A stretch of DNA of 64,000 nt, from assembly GCF_019448085.1 (NCBI RefSeq), contig NZ_JAGFNZ010000001.1, positions 682,001 through 746,000 of the forward strand. The letters run 5' to 3'. Under the pieces are notes generated by a model, which did not search any database, was not told the origin of the DNA, and was given only the letters and a program-made list of their open reading frames with translations. Positions 62,380-64,000 of this stretch are shown in pieces. How positions within the stretch are numbered: the first letter of the stretch is position 1; every line of letters starts with the position of its first letter. Made by a program: the position numbers and the translations under genes. Source of the DNA: Caproiciproducens faecalis. Lineage in GTDB: Bacteria; Bacillota; Clostridia; Oscillospirales; Acutalibacteraceae.

Positions 62380-64000
62380 ATGAGAAAAAAAATTAAATGG
62401 GTGGCTATTTCTCTTGTCGTAGTCCTAATAGGAGTAATTTTATCAACACTGATTGGTACAAATTTCGGCAAGACCAAGATTGAGCATCTGCAGCTTGTCG
62501 ATAAGGCAGGCTACCGTGTATCCGCAAATCTCTACATACCGAAAACAGCAACAAGCACAAATCCGGCTCCTGCGATGATAGTGGTTCCGGGCGGTGACGA
62601 TGCGGCTGATTCAATGTCCCCTTGGGCAGATGAGTTATCACGCCGCGGCTATGTAGTAGTCACCGTTGACTATTCAGGGGAAGGCGATACTGAAGTCAAT
62701 CCCAACGAACAGTATTTTTCGGCAGCAAACGGTGCAATGGAATTAGATACAGCGTATGACTATATCTCTAATTTGGCCTTTGTTGATAAAAATCAGATCG
62801 GTGTTGGCGGACATTCTATGGGTTCGATGTATTCCTTCAGGCTTGCTTTAGTGCGTCATGTTAAGTTTGTAGTTTCGGACGTAATATATAACGACAAATT
62901 ACCGGACTATAATTTCAATTTCATTCAAATTTGCGCTACACATGATGAAGGTATTTTGGGAAGAGTTAGTAAGATTGAGGACTTGTATACTGATAAATTC
63001 CTCTGCAGCCTCTTCGGTACAGATAATATTACTCCCAATAAAGTTTACGGTTCATGGCAGGACTCAAACGCCCGCGTCCTTTATACTGTAAATCAAACGC
63101 ATCCTGACGACATGGTCAGAGGCCAGTTTATAGAAAAAATGTTGTCCTCTGTTATGAAATCTGCAGATGCTCCAACCCCTATCAATCCGGACAACCATAT
63201 ATATGCCTGGAAAATTGTCGGCATGATAATTGCAGTTATTGGTATGGGCATGTTCCTGTTCAGCTTGGCTGGTGCTCTTCTTGAAACGGCTGAATTTGGA
63301 AAACTAAAGCTGTCAAATAATAAGCAGATTGCTGGCTTAGCATACAAAAGCAAAGCTTGGTGGATTTACGCCGTAATTTTATCTCTTGTCCCCGTGATTA
63401 CATTTTTCCCGGGTACAGCGGTCGGCAACTCCATGACTTCAAATAATCTGTTCAAGCTTGGAACGACACCTAACGGATTCATGGTTTGGTCTTTGTTCAG
63501 CGCAGTTCTTATGCTGGCTCTTTTCTTTGTGTTCCATTTTACTGTCGGGAAAAAGCAGGGCGGTAACCTGAGCACATACGGTTTTGGGACAATTGAAAAC
63601 AAAAACAAAATAACACTCGCTTATATTGGAAGATCTGCGCTGTTTGCAGTGATTCTATATGCAAGTGCCTATTTCCTGATGTATCTGATTTATAACTATG
63701 CAAAGACGGATCTTCATATTTGGACTGTAGACATGCGCCCGTTAGCTTTGCAGCGCATTGAAACATTCCCATGGTACTATTTAGGACTGTTGCCCTACTT
63801 TGTTACTTCCTTACTGGCTGGTAAGGCGCTCAGCTTTGGCAATGAAGATGACAGCAAAGGAAAGAGTCTGTGCAAATCAGTAATTTTTGGAACAGTTATT
63901 GGTATGATTGCTCTGGTGGCACTTTATATCGTACATGAAGTATACCTCCGCAATGGTACTAGCGGTGCATTTTATAAAGGTCATTTTGCTAATTTCTATA
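62380..64000 (+). CDS. Membrane-bound alpha/beta hydrolase (runs off the window)
   Basis: At least 540 residues, open at the window end. A signal-anchor span near residues 5-26 precedes an alpha/beta-hydrolase domain (IVVPGGDDAADS, VVVTVDYSGEGDTE, nucleophile elbow VGGHSMGSMYSF near residue 147, later NQTHPDDM with the likely His). From about residue 270 several membrane spans follow, so the catalytic domain sits outside the cell. AGAGGAG lies 9 bases before ATG 62380. Family of dienelactone-hydrolase-like membrane enzymes; substrate unknown. It may extend the ara regulon only by proximity. Confidence 0.8.
   Translation, partial: MRKKIKWVAISLVVVLIGVILSTLIGTNFGKTKIEHLQLVDKAGYRVSANLYIPKTATSTNPAPAMIVVPGGDDAADSMSPWADELSRRGYVVVTVDYSGEGDTEVNPNEQYFSAANGAMELDTAYDYISNLAFVDKNQIGVGGHSMGSMYSFRLALVRHVKFVVSDVIYNDKLPDYNFNFIQICATHDEGILGRVSKIEDLYTDKFLCSLFGTDNITPNKVYGSWQDSNARVLYTVNQTHPDDMVRGQFIEKMLSSVMKSADAPTPINPDNHIYAWKIVGMIIAVIGMGMFLFSLAGALLETAEFGKLKLSNNKQIAGLAYKSKAWWIYAVILSLVPVITFFPGTAVGNSMTSNNLFKLGTTPNGFMVWSLFSAVLMLALFFVFHFTVGKKQGGNLSTYGFGTIENKNKITLAYIGRSALFAVILYASAYFLMYLIYNYAKTDLHIWTVDMRPLALQRIETFPWYYLGLLPYFVTSLLAGKALSFGNEDDSKGKSLCKSVIFGTVIGMIALVALYIVHEVYLRNGTSGAFYKGHFANFY

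Noticed and set aside
1-64000. CRISPR arrays, rRNA or tRNA genes.
   Set aside because: No regularly spaced repeats of 25-40 bases and no rRNA or complete tRNA signature (other than the tRNA-like part of tmRNA) were seen on reading both strands.

Overview
The window is low-GC Gram-positive DNA of the class Clostridia. Signs of this are the dnaX-ybaB-recR-smpB-ssrA order with an SRP RNA just upstream, an AraR-type arabinose operon, a sdpRI pair and strong AGGAGG ribosome sites. The moderate GC of the host genes suggests an Oscillospirales-type genome, but that placement is only an impression.

Layout. 1-6.86 kb is host backbone: a partial type-4 uracil-DNA glycosylase, pduL, the sdpR-sdpI-yhfC operon (minus strand), SRP RNA, dnaX-ybaB-recR, smpB and tmRNA. 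6.8-8.37 kb holds an AraC/GyrI-type regulator between the tmRNA 3' end and a second copy of that end followed by a terminator, which looks like the footprint of an old integration. 8.4-9.56 kb is a decayed IS3-family element whose transposase lost its catalytic Glu.

9.6-46.2 kb is a Tn1549/CTn-like integrative conjugative element (ICE). It starts with a leader rich in perfect hairpins, then parA-parB, three exported or anchored proteins (two sharing a C-terminal domain), a RepA-like initiator and small accessory genes. The mating-pair and coupling module follows: PcfB/DUF3801, VirD4, Maff2, VirB6-like, PrgI, VirB4, a CD1108-like NlpC/P60 hydrolase, DUF4315 and DUF4366. Next come topoisomerase III, an ArdC/metallopeptidase/YodL protein, a transfer-assisting protein, and a 2462-aa methylase-helicase with tnpV embedded in another frame. 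It ends with DUF3849, MobC, a CD1845-like protein and a MOBP relaxase. Two AT-rich cargo genes interrupt the core: a phospholipase-D-fold protein with its own promoter at 31.4 kb, and a membrane-anchored protein of unknown family at 43.3 kb whose last codons were hit by an intact IS3-family element with a CTT target duplication. No integrase is visible.

46.4-55.6 kb is a defence-like island: an XRE regulator, the three-Cys-motif partner TcmP with its radical-SAM-like three-Cys protein, and a type I restriction-modification locus. The specificity gene is split by a one-base deletion in a poly-A tract. The last restriction gene lacks its C-terminus and is fused tail to tail with a beta-N-acetylhexosaminidase gene that is also truncated, which marks the right junction with the host.

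55.6-64 kb is host again: the truncated hexosaminidase, divergent araR and araA-araD-araB, and a partial membrane alpha/beta hydrolase.

How it works together: ParAB and the RepA-like protein would maintain the ICE, MobC and relaxase would nick it, and PcfB/VirD4 would pass it to the VirB4/VirB6/PrgI channel while the NlpC/P60 hydrolase opens the wall. ArdC-like domains and the methylase-helicase would protect incoming DNA. The most unusual observation is a short C-terminal tail motif (K/R-P-S-V-L-x-x-L) shared by five otherwise unrelated ICE proteins.
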